A DNA stretch of 64,000 bases from an uncultured Lentisphaeria bacterium (GTDB taxonomy: Bacteria > Verrucomicrobiota > Lentisphaeria > Victivallales > UBA1829). Shown piece after piece: positions 16,574 to 26,486 of the stretch. The notes under the pieces are model-generated. The model saw nothing but the letters and a program-made list of their open reading frames with translations. It was not told the DNA's origin and ran no database searches. The stretch is from assembly GCA_949282305.1 (NCBI GenBank), contig CASDPB010000047.1, positions 62,001-126,000 on the forward strand. Reading direction: 5' to 3'. The position numbers and the translations under genes were made by a program. Position 1 is the stretch's first letter; every line of letters starts with the position of its first letter.

Positions 16574-19247
16574 TCTGGAAGCGGCAGTCTCATGGGTCTT
16601 CCGGGATGCCGCCGGCAAGACATTCCGGACTCCGGCTCAACTTATTTCCAATAAAAGGGAGTGCCTGACATTTCCTCTTGACATTCTGATGAAAGACGGC
16701 AAACCGCCGTTTCGGGTTGAACAGCTTGAAATGGAACGGAAAACGGGTAACGGCACTCTGCGTTTTCATGACAGTTCCTTCAAGACAAGCCTGACGCGCT
16801 CCGAAGCAGTCCGGTTCGAGCTGGAAACCGGGCTTGCAATTCCTGTTCTCAAGCGCGGACATGAAACCACCCTGGCATATCGCTTCACCAATACGGCAGC
16901 GGTTCCGGGCGATTTTACTTTTCACCTCGCCATGCGCCATTTTCACGGGGATGTCCTGACCAATCAGTACAAACGCCGTCTTGCACCCGGTGAAAGTGTT
17001 CTCCTGTTTCCGGAAAAGCGCCCGGAGAAACTGGGACACTGGGATGTCGAATGCCGGATCACCGAGGCGAGCGAAAAAGGAGGCACGAATCTTCGGCGTT
17101 CCTTTGCCTACCTTGATCCCGCGGGACCGACTCCGGAGCGGGCTTCCGGATTTCTGTTCGGAGTCTGCACGCATACCCAGCGCTGGTCGCCGGAAGATCG
17201 GAAACGGGAATATCTGGCGGCGGCACTCTGCGGTGCCAAAGTCGTGCGGACAGGCGTCGAATGGGGCGGCATTCAGCCGGAAAGGGATCAATGGAACTTC
17301 ACAATCATGGATGAACTTGTCGAAACCTACGGGGGCTACGGGATGGAGCTTCAGGCGATTTTCGGCTTCTGCCCGAAATGGGCGGCAGCTCCGGAGGCGC
17401 AGAAATCCGCAAACTGGCTTGACTGGGCACGTTCCAAACCGGAGGATGCCGCATGGACAACCTACATCCGCACGATGGCGGAACGCTACCGCGGCAGAAT
17501 CCGTTACTGGGAAGTGTGGAATGAGCCGGATCTGAAAGGATTCAACAGAATGACGCTGGAGGAATACGTCGGGCTCCAGAAAGCCGCGTTTCAGGAACTG
17601 AAACGGCATGTCCCCGAAGCAATTGTCATGAGCGGAGGATTTGCCACAATGTCTGACCATCCCGGACGCAAGAGCAAGACTTTTCATCGAGACTACCTGA
17701 ACCTGGCAAAAGGGTTTTTCGCAGTCCATGCCATCCATGAACACGGCTCTTTCCAGTCGTATGCGGATCTCATTGACCATAAATTTCTCCCCATGCGGCG
17801 GCAGACCGGCACAAACGTCCCCTGGTACTCCAACGAGACGGCTGTTGCCTCCATGCATGGCGCGGAACGGCATCAGGCGATCACCCTGTTCAAGAAACTG
17901 CTGTTCTCCTGGTCCCGCGGGGCAATCGGATATTCCTGGTATGACCTGCGCAACGACGGCATCGACCCGTCCGATGCAGAACATCACTACGGTATGATGA
18001 CCAATGACTTTCAGCCCAAACCAGTTTATTCCGTCTACAACATGCTTGCCGGGAATTTCCGCGGGATGACGTATCTCAGCCAGCCTGAAACCGAACCGAA
18101 TCTCAGGATGTTCCTGTTCTCCGGAAAAGGCAAGACGCTGATTCCTCTCTGGGATGAATCGGGGCTCGCCTCCATGCTCCTGGCATTCCGCACCGATGCG
18201 GTTTCCGCCTCCATGATTGATCTCATGGGAAATGAAACTCCGCTTGCCGTCCATAACGGGATCGTCATCGCCCCGGTATCGCCGGAGCCGCGTATCCTGC
18301 AATTTTCCGGTTCATCGCAAACGGTTCCCGTTGCTCCGCTTGTGAATGCCTCGGACATCGGAACCGCCGTTCCCGGGCGTCCGTTCCGCTTCACGGTGAA
18401 ACTTTCCAATCCGACGGAAAAGCAGCTGACCTTCCGTCTCCGCCCCGACAATTTGCCGAAAGGAGCCCGCGATACCGTCGGCGAACGGACAATTACTCTG
18501 CCGCCGGGAACTGCGAAAGCTCTGCCGGTAAGCATCCAGCTTGCCGCCGAACCGCTTTCCCGGCATCCCGCGCCGATTCTCCTGCACTGCGGGGAAAGCG
18601 GTTCGGGCTGGAAGGGACTACTGCAAATCCCCGTCAATCCGGCTGTCCTGATCCCCGCCGCCCCGATGGAGCAGCGTTCTCCCGATTTCGATCTGCATGA
18701 CGTCGGGCAGACCGTTTCATTTGCGCAGGCGGATCCCGTCCTCCGTCACAGGGTCTGGCAGGGACCGCAGGATCTCAGTGTCAAAGCATGGCTCCAGCTT
18801 CAGGAAAACAATCTGATTCTCCGTGCCGCGGTCCGGGACGACAAACATCATCAACCGGAATCCGGCTCCAACGCATGGAAGGGGGACAACATTCAGCTTG
18901 CCCTGAAACTGCCGTCGCAAAACGGCTTCTGGGAAATCGGAATATCCCGTCTGAACTCCGGCGGAAATGAAGTATTTGTGTTCTCCGCACCGAACGGAAT
19001 TCAAACGGAACAGTGTGCGGCGGAAATGAAGCTGGAAACATCACGGGAAAATGACCGGACTGAGTACCGTCTTCAAATTCCGCTTGCCGCAATCCGGACA
19101 GCTCCGGAAGAACTGCGGAAGGGAATCCGTTTCAATCTTCTCGTCAACGACAACGACGGGGAAGGACGCGACGGCTGGATTCATCTTGCACCGGGGCTCG
19201 GCTCCGGAAAGAATCCGGACGCCTTTCCCTTTATCGTCTTTGAATGA
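16548..19247 (+). CDS. 5'-truncated glycoside hydrolase (clan GH-A barrel plus CBM9-like domain)
   Basis: The frame is open from 16437, and protein-like sequence begins near 16470 (TVGKLKGKAAISERKNFFPL). The first usable start, TTG 16548, has no ribosome binding site, and no signal peptide is present, so the true 5' end is missing. Residues 200-560 form a GH39/GH5-like barrel with acid/base Glu326 in WEVWNEPD and a probable nucleophile in WYSNETAVA (about 435). Residues 715-899 form a CBM9-like domain (LQENNLILRAAVRDDKH, WKGDNIQLALKL). The intact version was probably a secreted glycosidase. As it stands it is likely unexpressed. Confidence 0.75.
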   Translation: MILDVEATDLEAAVSWVFRDAAGKTFRTPAQLISNKRECLTFPLDILMKDGKPPFRVEQLEMERKTGNGTLRFHDSSFKTSLTRSEAVRFELETGLAIPVLKRGHETTLAYRFTNTAAVPGDFTFHLAMRHFHGDVLTNQYKRRLAPGESVLLFPEKRPEKLGHWDVECRITEASEKGGTNLRRSFAYLDPAGPTPERASGFLFGVCTHTQRWSPEDRKREYLAAALCGAKVVRTGVEWGGIQPERDQWNFTIMDELVETYGGYGMELQAIFGFCPKWAAAPEAQKSANWLDWARSKPEDAAWTTYIRTMAERYRGRIRYWEVWNEPDLKGFNRMTLEEYVGLQKAAFQELKRHVPEAIVMSGGFATMSDHPGRKSKTFHRDYLNLAKGFFAVHAIHEHGSFQSYADLIDHKFLPMRRQTGTNVPWYSNETAVASMHGAERHQAITLFKKLLFSWSRGAIGYSWYDLRNDGIDPSDAEHHYGMMTNDFQPKPVYSVYNMLAGNFRGMTYLSQPETEPNLRMFLFSGKGKTLIPLWDESGLASMLLAFRTDAVSASMIDLMGNETPLAVHNGIVIAPVSPEPRILQFSGSSQTVPVAPLVNASDIGTAVPGRPFRFTVKLSNPTEKQLTFRLRPDNLPKGARDTVGERTITLPPGTAKALPVSIQLAAEPLSRHPAPILLHCGESGSGWKGLLQIPVNPAVLIPAAPMEQRSPDFDLHDVGQTVSFAQADPVLRHRVWQGPQDLSVKAWLQLQENNLILRAAVRDDKHHQPESGSNAWKGDNIQLALKLPSQNGFWEIGISRLNSGGNEVFVFSAPNGIQTEQCAAEMKLETSRENDRTEYRLQIPLAAIRTAPEELRKGIRFNLLVNDNDGEGRDGWIHLAPGLGSGKNPDAFPFIVFE

Positions 19248-19270
19248 ACTGCTCCGAAGCCAAAGGCATC

Positions 19271-19301
19271 GCCCGTGCAGGGCTGCAAGTCCTGCACGGG
19301 C
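19271..19301. terminator. GC-rich hairpin after the glycan operon, terminator-like
   Basis: Perfect 11-bp stem GCCCGTGCAGG/CCTGCACGGGC with a 9-base loop, 24 bases after the glycosidase stop and between convergent genes. Only TTCT follows on the plus strand, so termination efficiency is uncertain. Confidence 0.5.
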
Positions 19302-19427
19302 TTCTGAATGTGCTGTAAGATGGAACAGTCCGAAGCCGATTCATTGTCAGGGGAAAATCCCGGCAATGCCGGCTTGCAGATCAGGCGTGACATGAAAGAC
19401 GCCGGCAGCAGAAAAGGCAGGATGCGA

Positions 19428-20141
19428 TCAGAACAAGGGAACTTCCCGGTATTCCTCCTTGCCGCTCCGGGTATCCCAGCAGATTTCTTTCACGCCCTGT
19501 TCCCGCAGAAAGGCATTGATTGCGGAAAAGGGGCGGCTGCCGAAAAATCCGCGATAGGCGGAAAGGGGCGACGGATGTGCCGAAGCGATGATTTTGTGCC
19601 GCGTCCGGTCAATGAATCCGGCTTTTCTCTGTGCCGGATCGCCCCAGAGAACGAAGATGACGGGGCGGTCAAAACCATTGACCGTCCGGATCACGGAATC
19701 CGTGAATGCCTCCCAGCCGCGTTTTTTATGGGAATTTGCGGCATGTGCCCGCACGGTCAGCACCGTATTGAGAAGCAATACCCCCTGCTCTGCCCAGGAT
19801 TCCAGAGAACCGCTTTCCGGAACCGGAATTCCGACGTCTGTCTCCAGTTCCTTGAAGATATTGCGCAGAGACGGAGGAAGTTTGACACCGGGGAGCACGG
19901 AGAAGGCAAGCCCGTGCGCCTGCCCGTTGTCATGATACGGGTCTTGCCCGAGAATTACGACTTTGACCTGATCGGGCGGCGTCAGGCGGAACGCATGAAA
20001 TAGATTCTCCCGCGGCGGGAAAATCTCCTGTTCCCGGTATTCCCGATTCAGGAAGAGTTCAAGCTGTCTGAATGATTCCGTGTTCAGGGCGTCCGACAGC
20101 AGAAGCCGCCATTGTTCCGGAAGAAGGTTCGCCAGTTCCAT
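19428..20141 (-). CDS. ung: Uracil-DNA glycosylase
   Basis: Family 1 UDG of 237 residues that removes uracil from DNA at the start of base excision repair. The water-activating motif GQDPYH (Asp67), the uracil-binding [10 protein letters not shown] segment and the [13 protein letters not shown] leucine-loop motif with its catalytic His are all intact. GAGGAAAT just before the ATG supports the start. It lies about 190 bases downstream of the radical SAM gene on the same strand; I see no further gene in that gap. Confidence 0.97.
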   Translation of the reverse strand: MELANLLPEQWRLLLSDALNTESFRQLELFLNREYREQEIFPPRENLFHAFRLTPPDQVKVVILGQDPYHDNGQAHGLAFSVLPGVKLPPSLRNIFKELETDVGIPVPESGSLESWAEQGVLLLNTVLTVRAHAANSHKKRGWEAFTDSVIRTVNGFDRPVIFVLWGDPAQRKAGFIDRTRHKIIASAHPSPLSAYRGFFGSRPFSAINAFLREQGVKEICWDTRSGKEEYREVPLF

Positions 20142-20334
20142 ATTTCCTCATGATTTCAAATTTGTTTCCCGCCTTTTTCATGCCGACACGGTAACATACT
20201 CCGCAACGGCATACGAATCAAGCGGGAAAGGCAGATACCTCCGCCCTGCGCTTTCCGTATTTCACGCCCGGCTGATTTTTCCCTTGAGAACATCACAGAT
20301 CGAATGCAAAAGCGTCTGCTCCGTTGATCCCGCG

Positions 20335-21987
20335 TCATGACGGGGAAGCCAGTTTCCAGACGGCGGCAGGACGGTTTGCGGCATATTTCCGGTGGAATGC
20401 AAAATAGAACGCCGCTCTTCTGCCGGGCAGAAGCCAGTATTTTGTCTCCCGTTCCTCTGCAGATGCGGGATCGCCTTCAAGAAGAAGCGCCGTTTCCGGC
20501 GGTTTTCCTGTTTTGACTGCCTTCATGCCGGGACATGCTTCCGGCGGATAACCGGAACGAAGCCACTGAAATGCCAGCTCTTCCGCTGCGGTCCTGCAAT
20601 TTTCCCCGGAAAGAAACTCCTGCAAAAGCAGAAACCGTTTTTTCAAATCGAAGAGACGTTTCAGGTCAAGTCCGTTTAACAGGAAGAACTGCAGGAATCC
20701 CGGCAGGAAATCCGGTTTTCCGGCAAGGATGGCGCGGAGAACCGGACGCAGTGCGGGGTGATTGTAAGTAAGATCAAGCAGACGCGACAACTTCCGCGCC
20801 AGGAGAATGTCTTCCGTCGACATGGTGTTTGTCTTCATGACGTCATAAGGCGGTTTCGGTGCAAAAATCAGTCCGAGCTCCTCCGCCCGCGCACGCAATG
20901 GAGTTCCCGGCAGCACCTTGAGCACTTCCAACTGGATTTCGGCGGCGCCGGCTTCCATCAGGCTGGAGACATCGAGAAAAAGCTGCTCCGGGGACTGTTC
21001 CGGCAGACCGGCAAGCAGATCGGCATGGGTCTCGAAATTCGGGCAGGAACAGAGAAAACGCAAACCGTCCAGCGCATCCCCGGGACGGCTCCGGCGCCCG
21101 ATTGCATTTTGCACGTTCTCCGCCAGACATTGAATTCCCGCCTCAATATGAAGCTGCCCCGGAAGAGCCGCCCGCAGCTCCTCTCGCAGTTCGGCGTTCA
21201 GAAACTGGGGATGAATCTCAAGATGAAAACGCATTTCCGGAAAGCTGTTTCTGAAAAGACGCAGAAGTTCTGCCCCCCGTGTCTGCGGACAGTTGAAGGT
21301 GCGGTCGAGAAGGCGGACTTCTCTGACTCCACGCCGGCGCAGCGCTGTCAGTTCCTTCATGACCGCGTCCGGACTTTTGAAACGCAGCTTTGTCCTGCCG
21401 CTGGTGCAGTAGAGACAGCCCATCGGACAGCCTCGCGAAGTTTCCACCTGTATGAACGGCTTATCCGTCCGGAAGAAATCGTCTTCAACGGGCGGCGGAG
21501 CCGTTCCCCATTCCTCATAAACGGCATTGCCTTTTTCCGGGATGATCTGAACTCCCCGAGGCGGAAAGCTGTTCAGGAAGTCCGGGAGCAGCCCTTCGCC
21601 TTCCCCCCGGAACACGGTATGGATGAAGGGATACCGGGCAAGCAGATGCTCCGCGCCGTCCCCCAGACATTCCGGTCCGCCGACTGCGATATGGCAGACG
21701 GGGTTGAGAGCATGAAAACGCTGCAAAACCTCCATTACCATGTTTCTGTTAAACAGATACAGGGTTGTGCAGAGCAGACATCCCCGCAGCCCGTTCAGAC
21801 GTGCCGCTGTTTCCGATGGATCATCCGCAACGGTCGTTTCCAGCGGAATCCATTCCCAGCCGGGTATTTTTCCGCATGCGGCATGAAGCAGCGGCAGTGC
21901 CAGCGAGGAGTGGGAATAGGAGGAATTCACCGACAACCAGATCAAGCGCCGTTTTTCATTTCCGCCATCTTCTGAAATACCTGTCAT
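20335..21987 (-). CDS. B12-binding-domain radical SAM protein (DUF4080-type)
   Basis: 550 residues. The N-terminal part (IWLSVNSSYSHSSLALPLL, ending HTVFRGEGEGLLPDFL) is a cobalamin-binding-like Rossmann domain without a clear DxHxxG. It is followed by the radical SAM cluster CPMGCLYC (Cys187, Cys191, Cys194), the barrel, and a DUF4080-like C-terminal region from about 400. Proteins of this layout often act as methyltransferases or peptide/RNA-modifying enzymes, but the substrate of this subgroup is unknown. The ATG at 21987 is chosen over two earlier ones because AGAGGA sits five bases ahead of it. Confidence 0.88.
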   Translation of the reverse strand: MTGISEDGGNEKRRLIWLSVNSSYSHSSLALPLLHAACGKIPGWEWIPLETTVADDPSETAARLNGLRGCLLCTTLYLFNRNMVMEVLQRFHALNPVCHIAVGGPECLGDGAEHLLARYPFIHTVFRGEGEGLLPDFLNSFPPRGVQIIPEKGNAVYEEWGTAPPPVEDDFFRTDKPFIQVETSRGCPMGCLYCTSGRTKLRFKSPDAVMKELTALRRRGVREVRLLDRTFNCPQTRGAELLRLFRNSFPEMRFHLEIHPQFLNAELREELRAALPGQLHIEAGIQCLAENVQNAIGRRSRPGDALDGLRFLCSCPNFETHADLLAGLPEQSPEQLFLDVSSLMEAGAAEIQLEVLKVLPGTPLRARAEELGLIFAPKPPYDVMKTNTMSTEDILLARKLSRLLDLTYNHPALRPVLRAILAGKPDFLPGFLQFFLLNGLDLKRLFDLKKRFLLLQEFLSGENCRTAAEELAFQWLRSGYPPEACPGMKAVKTGKPPETALLLEGDPASAEERETKYWLLPGRRAAFYFAFHRKYAANRPAAVWKLASPS

Positions 21988-22057
21988 ATTCCTCTTTTCC
22001 GTGCTCCAAAGCATAAACAAATTGATTCATAACCGGGGTCGGAAGGAATCAGGAACC

Positions 22058-22116
22058 TGCGGGCATTGCATTCATCTCCCGGGACTGCGCTGACGGGCGC
22101 AGGAAAAATGCCCGCA
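22058..22116. other. Nested hairpin in the 270-base gap between the GH106-like and radical SAM genes
   Basis: Outer stem TGCGGGCATT (22058-22067) with AATGCCCGCA (22107-22116), and an inner hairpin CTGCGC/GCGCAG (22085-22102). No T-run follows on either strand. The rest of 21988-22257 holds only shorter GC-rich repeats, and I see no gene in it. Confidence 0.4.
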
Positions 22117-22257
22117 ACCTTTCCCCGTCTTGAAAGCAGACCGCGCTTCCGCCGGCGCACATGCCAGGAACAGCCCCGATGCGAAACACATGCGGGGCAT
22201 CCGGAAAAATCGCGCAGGCAGACCGCGCAGCCGGGGAGAATCCGCCATCCCGCAGAC

Positions 22258-25143
22258 TCAGGAGAGAGACAGCCCTTCCAGCCCGAAGCGTACAATACAG
22301 TAGGCGTCATTCCACGGCAGCGGCCGGTGCCCGAGATAATCCTCATGCCGGAAGAAGCTGTACGGACCGACTCCGAAACACTCCCCTTCCTCCAGATGAT
22401 GCGGCCCCAGAAGATTGCGCAGATTTCCGGCAAGCTCAATCTCCAGAACATTGTCCTTCTCTTTCAGGACTCCCGGAGGAACCGCGACACGGTACGGACG
22501 CCACAGCAGAGTGCCGAGCGTCCTGCCGTTCAGACGGATTTCCGCGGCATTGGCAAAAAGCTCCCCGCAGTTCAAAACAGAATAATCGGTTCTGTCAAGA
22601 TCAAAGCGCTGTTTCAGAAGCACCCTTCCCGCGAAGAAGCAGAGACCGTCCTGCTGGAGATTGCCGCCGGAAACTACGGCAGCGGGTTCCGTAATGACAA
22701 ACGGTCCGGAAATACGTTCCGCATTTTTCGGCAACGGCTCGGTCGTCCCCTGATTTCTCACGGCAAAGTCTCCGGCAATATAAATCGACTCCAGTTCCAT
22801 GTCAAACGTGATCTTATTGCCTTCCGACTCGAAGCAGCGTCCGCGGCGGAGCATTTCATATACTTCCGGGTTCTGCTCGAAATGAGTTTCCAGGCGGATC
22901 GTGTTCCTCCCGTTCCGGCAGGCAGGAAGCAGTATCGTCTTGAAGGCATGGTCAAACAGAGTTCCATCCACCTTCGCCTCAATCGGAGAATCATTCAGGA
23001 AGATTCGATACTGCTCCGGATTCTCAATCACCAGATGGAGCGGACGGCGGACATCGAACGAGGAATCAATCTCAAATGAAAATTCCAGCTTCAAGTCCAC
23101 AGGACGCTCCCGTTTCAGGAGTTCCGGCATCAGACTGATTGTTTCTATTTTTTCCGCCAGCAGTTCACCGTCCGCATAACAGCGGCAGGTATCCAGCGTC
23201 AAAGTATTCGGAGTCAGGAGCTTCAGGTCAAAAGCGGCGTCAAGAGCCTTCGAGCGCGGCAGACAGCCGCCCTCCGGACGAACCATCAGCAGCAGATCGC
23301 CGCCCGGTTCAAACTCATGTTCCAATACGGAAGCGCAGACAGGGAACGGCAGGAATCCGCCGCTTGCCGCGTCAAAGCGGGAAATCACCTGTCCCTTGAA
23401 CTCAATGCGGACTTCTGCCTTCTCACCGCTGCTCTGGTTGACCAGATAGAACAGTTCCGCGGGGGCTCCTTCCCAATCTGCGAAACGGCGTTTTGTGCAG
23501 ACAATTTCCTCCGCCTCGCCGGTGACTCTGCAAAGCGAACAGGTTTCACGCAGATACTCCGACAGTTCCGCTTCGGAGGCAAACCAGCGGCATTTCTCCA
23601 GAAGCACTGCCGCTTCCGGATCCGTTTCGCCATCCACGGTAAACGGATGTTCCGAGGAATCGCGGACGCCGAGCAGGGTTCCCCCGTTCGCGCAGAATTC
23701 AAGCAGAAGGGTCTTCTCCTTTGCGGAAATATTGCTCAGCTGCGGGAAGATCACGACCTGGTATTTCTGTCTGCCGATCACAAAATCCCTGCCGCTCACA
23801 CTGCCATGCTGCCCTATCAGGGTTTCATCGCCGTAGTGACAGTTAATCTGGCGTTTCTCAAGTTCACGGGTCAATACGGCAAGGGCATCGGAATAACGAT
23901 CCAATGCGCCGTTGTCCCCGTCGTCATATTCAATCCATGCGGTGGATTGTCCATGGAGCACTAGAACGGGACACTCCAGCTCTCCCTCCGCAAGGAGGCG
24001 TCCGACCCGGGAGACATAATCATTGTAATAATGGTATTCACGCCACCAGGGCTGATGCTGGAAAAGCGAAGCGGGATAATCCCGCTTGCGCAGACCGCGC
24101 AGGGAATACCCCTCCAGATGCTGGCAGAGGAAATTCACACCGCGCACCATCTGAAGCTGATAAATCCATTTCAAGTCCTGAAAGCTCACATTCCAGCCGC
24201 AGCAGGCGAACGTTTCCGCAAGCAGACGCTTTTTACCGGTCTGTGCCGCGGCGGAAAGAAGCTGGATCAGAGCGACCGCATTCGGAGCGCTGCGCCCCAG
24301 CCAGTCCACACCCGGAATATGGTAATACTGATACTGCGGCATAATCGCGCCATTGGAAACAAGCTGGCTGTAATAGGTCTCCTCAAGCACATGATGCCCA
24401 GTCAGCAGCACGCCGTTGGCGTCGCACCAGTCATGAATCGGCTTGAGAAAGTGGTTCATGAAAAGACGTGTCACAAGTCCCCAGTAACGGACTCTTATGC
24501 TGCGGTATCCCGGAATTTCCGTAAACAGCCCGGGCAGATCCGCGAAAAGATCGCGCCCGTATGCCTTTTCATATTCCCCGGGCAAAGTCAGCGACCACGG
24601 GATTCCTTTCCGGGATATTTGCGGCTCATCGGTGAAAAAGCCTTTCACGCTGCGCCAGACTTCCGGCGGCAGGGTATCCCTGTAAACCTGATAAACCTGT
24701 TTGATGAATTCAGCCGTGACCGAGGCGTCCAGCGTGTCCACATAATAGGGATTGACGTCATAGTAAAAACTCATCTCCCCGGACCGGCAGATCAGATTGT
24801 GAGGCGCCGTCCCCTTCGTCATGCGCAGATATTTCTGCTGGTATTTTTCTCCGAGCCCGTTCACCCCGCCGTTGCCGAAACCGCTCGGCCATCCGTTTTC
24901 ATCGTAAAGCCACGGTTCCATGCCCCGCTTTCCCGCTTCTTCGATGCACGCCTGAACAGCTTCAAACCATTCCCGGGAAAAATATTGCGTGCGCAGTCCG
25001 GAACGGGCGTGCATGAAAAAGCCGCCGATGCCGGCAGCGTGCATTTCCCTGATCTGACGACGAAGTTCGGAAATGTCCAGATGGTCATTCCAACTCCAGA
25101 AAGGAACCGGCCGGAAATCAGCCGGAGGATTTTCATAACTCAT
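22258..25143 (-). CDS. GH106-like glycosidase (alpha-L-rhamnosidase type), cytoplasmic
   Basis: 961 residues without signal peptide. The opening RPVPFWSWNDHLDISELRRQIREM and the next strand GIGGFFMHARSGL match the start of the GH106-like barrel, and EPWLYDENGWPSGFGNG is another hallmark. A glutamine-amidotransferase-like alpha/beta domain (DRYSDALAVLTRELEKRQI, GTLLGVRDSSEHPF) and a C-terminal galactose-binding-like beta domain (EIRLNGRTLGTLLWRPYRV) follow, as in that family. Likely activity is removal of terminal rhamnose or a related deoxy sugar from imported or small glycosides. It is transcribed divergently from a GntR-type regulator and has a TTTAAC/GTTAAA dyad just ahead of its start. 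Confidence 0.82.
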   Translation of the reverse strand: MSYENPPADFRPVPFWSWNDHLDISELRRQIREMHAAGIGGFFMHARSGLRTQYFSREWFEAVQACIEEAGKRGMEPWLYDENGWPSGFGNGGVNGLGEKYQQKYLRMTKGTAPHNLICRSGEMSFYYDVNPYYVDTLDASVTAEFIKQVYQVYRDTLPPEVWRSVKGFFTDEPQISRKGIPWSLTLPGEYEKAYGRDLFADLPGLFTEIPGYRSIRVRYWGLVTRLFMNHFLKPIHDWCDANGVLLTGHHVLEETYYSQLVSNGAIMPQYQYYHIPGVDWLGRSAPNAVALIQLLSAAAQTGKKRLLAETFACCGWNVSFQDLKWIYQLQMVRGVNFLCQHLEGYSLRGLRKRDYPASLFQHQPWWREYHYYNDYVSRVGRLLAEGELECPVLVLHGQSTAWIEYDDGDNGALDRYSDALAVLTRELEKRQINCHYGDETLIGQHGSVSGRDFVIGRQKYQVVIFPQLSNISAKEKTLLLEFCANGGTLLGVRDSSEHPFTVDGETDPEAAVLLEKCRWFASEAELSEYLRETCSLCRVTGEAEEIVCTKRRFADWEGAPAELFYLVNQSSGEKAEVRIEFKGQVISRFDAASGGFLPFPVCASVLEHEFEPGGDLLLMVRPEGGCLPRSKALDAAFDLKLLTPNTLTLDTCRCYADGELLAEKIETISLMPELLKRERPVDLKLEFSFEIDSSFDVRRPLHLVIENPEQYRIFLNDSPIEAKVDGTLFDHAFKTILLPACRNGRNTIRLETHFEQNPEVYEMLRRGRCFESEGNKITFDMELESIYIAGDFAVRNQGTTEPLPKNAERISGPFVITEPAAVVSGGNLQQDGLCFFAGRVLLKQRFDLDRTDYSVLNCGELFANAAEIRLNGRTLGTLLWRPYRVAVPPGVLKEKDNVLEIELAGNLRNLLGPHHLEEGECFGVGPYSFFRHEDYLGHRPLPWNDAYCIVRFGLEGLSLS

Positions 25144-25154
25144 TTTCTCTAGCC

Positions 25155-25168
25155 TTTAACTGGTTAAA
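25155..25168. promoter_or_regulatory. Dyad operator candidate upstream of the GH106-like gene
   Basis: TTTAAC-TG-GTTAAA, perfect arms, 12 bases upstream of the minus-strand start at 25143. The only regulator gene next to it is the divergent GntR/AraR-like gene at 25491, which is the natural candidate to bind. Repression of the glycosidase by blocking early transcription or translation is inferred. Confidence 0.45.
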
Positions 25169-25335
25169 AATTCTGTATTTATTACAAATACCGCGGAACT
25201 TCCTTTATGCAAGGGCGACACTTGTGAAATATGAATATTTTTTCAAGTCGCGCCGACCGCTCAAAGGCGGCCGGACGCCGGAAAGGCAAAATGAAATCCT
25301 CCAATGTTCTGCGGTCAGACAAAAAACAAGGAAGA

Positions 25336-25363
25336 CTGCACCGGGGCTTTCCCCGCGGTGCAG
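25336..25363 (+). other. Hairpin in the leader of the GntR-type regulator
   Basis: CTGCACCG/CGGTGCAG arms with a further GGG/CCC pairing inside. No T-run follows, so not a clear terminator. Apart from this and the 25155 dyad I see nothing in the 347-base divergent region 25144-25490. Confidence 0.35.
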
Positions 25364-25490
25364 ATGAAACACTGTGAAACAGTTATTTCCGCCTTTTCCC
25401 GTATATTGCCATTGACGACAACTTCATTTTCGGTTATAATAGTGAAGGCGGAAAAGAAACAATTCAAATCACTCGGGAGAACAAGCGGGT

Positions 25491-26486
25491 ATGTCTGACA
25501 ACCGATTGCGGACAGCAAAACTGACAGGATACATCGAAGCCATGATCGCCGGAGGCAATTTCGCCGCGGGGGATCGTCTGCCTCCCCTGCGCAAACTCGC
25601 GGATCAATTCCATTTAACGCCGAGCACCGCGCGCAGAAGTCTGCAGGAACTTTGCGAGCGGGACATTCTTGAATTCCGCCACGGCTCCGGCACCTATGTC
25701 AAGCCCCGCGGGAAAACGCACAACGTTTCCTGCAACATTTCCGTCATTCTCTTTGAAAAGAATTTCAGGTCCAGTTACTGTTCCTACGCCATGCAGGGCT
25801 TTCAATGCATGGCGGCGGAATACGGCTGGCAGCTCCACCTTCTTTTCCATCCGTACGAACAGTTGAAGCAGAACTATGACGATTCGATTTTTCAAAACCG
25901 CGATGCACTGGTCTTTCTCGGCTGTTATGACACCTATGACCTGAGTTATCTCCCGAAACATCTTCCGGGTGTGGGGCTTGAAATGCACAGCTCCCTGGAC
26001 GGGCAGTTTTCCACGGTGACACTGGATCCGTTCCATGCCGCAGCCATCGCGTCAGAACATTTCCGCAGTCTCGGCATCCGTCATGTCAAGATCATCTCCG
26101 CCGATATGCCGGTACACCGGATCCGCACCAGGCTTTTCCAGATGGAATGGGGCAGAGAACACGAAGTCATCGACTCCCGGAACTTCTGCAAATGTAAAAT
26201 CGTCCCGAACTGCGGTTATCTGTTCGTCAGCGGCACTCATCATGAAGCCTATGCACAGGAATACTTCCGGAAACACAAAAAACATCTTGCGGACAACCCC
26301 GCGGTTCTGAGCATCGACGGCAAAAGCCTGATCACGCCGGACTTTCAGCCCGCCAACACCATTGCCATTGACTGGCCGTCCGCAGGGGAAGCCGCGGCGG
26401 AAGAGTGTCTGCGCCGCCTGAACTCCCGAGGCAGCGCCGCACGCAGAATCTATATCTCGCCGAAATTACATCTCCATCAGAAGTGA
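25491..26486 (+). CDS. GntR-family regulator with LacI-like sugar-binding domain (AraR-like layout)
   Basis: 331 residues. Residues 1-75 form a GntR winged helix (AGDRLPPLRKLADQFHLTPS, ELCERDILEFRHGSGTYV). The rest is a periplasmic-binding-protein fold (ISVILFEKNFRSSYCSYAM, DALVFLGCYDT, GYLFVSGTHHEAYAQ). This combination, as in AraR, gives sugar-responsive repressors. It is divergent from the GH106-like gene, so the ligand is probably the sugar that enzyme releases. AAATCACTCGGGAGAAC precedes the ATG and supplies a GGGAG site. Confidence 0.9.
   Translation: MSDNRLRTAKLTGYIEAMIAGGNFAAGDRLPPLRKLADQFHLTPSTARRSLQELCERDILEFRHGSGTYVKPRGKTHNVSCNISVILFEKNFRSSYCSYAMQGFQCMAAEYGWQLHLLFHPYEQLKQNYDDSIFQNRDALVFLGCYDTYDLSYLPKHLPGVGLEMHSSLDGQFSTVTLDPFHAAAIASEHFRSLGIRHVKIISADMPVHRIRTRLFQMEWGREHEVIDSRNFCKCKIVPNCGYLFVSGTHHEAYAQEYFRKHKKHLADNPAVLSIDGKSLITPDFQPANTIAIDWPSAGEAAAEECLRRLNSRGSAARRIYISPKLHLHQK

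Noticed and set aside
16590-18302. 570-codon minus-strand frame opposite the truncated glycosidase
   Set aside because: Cys/Arg/Phe-rich shadow; the plus strand carries WEVWNEPD and a CBM9-like domain.
20758-21975. Open frame of about 400 codons opposite the radical SAM gene
   Set aside because: The minus-strand protein has the CPMGCLYC cluster and normal composition; the opposite frame is a shadow.
21984-22451. Minus-strand frame of 155 codons between the radical SAM and GH106-like genes
   Set aside because: Trp/Cys/Arg-rich composition, overlaps the end of the GH106-like gene in another frame, no homology visible; the region is better explained by hairpins.
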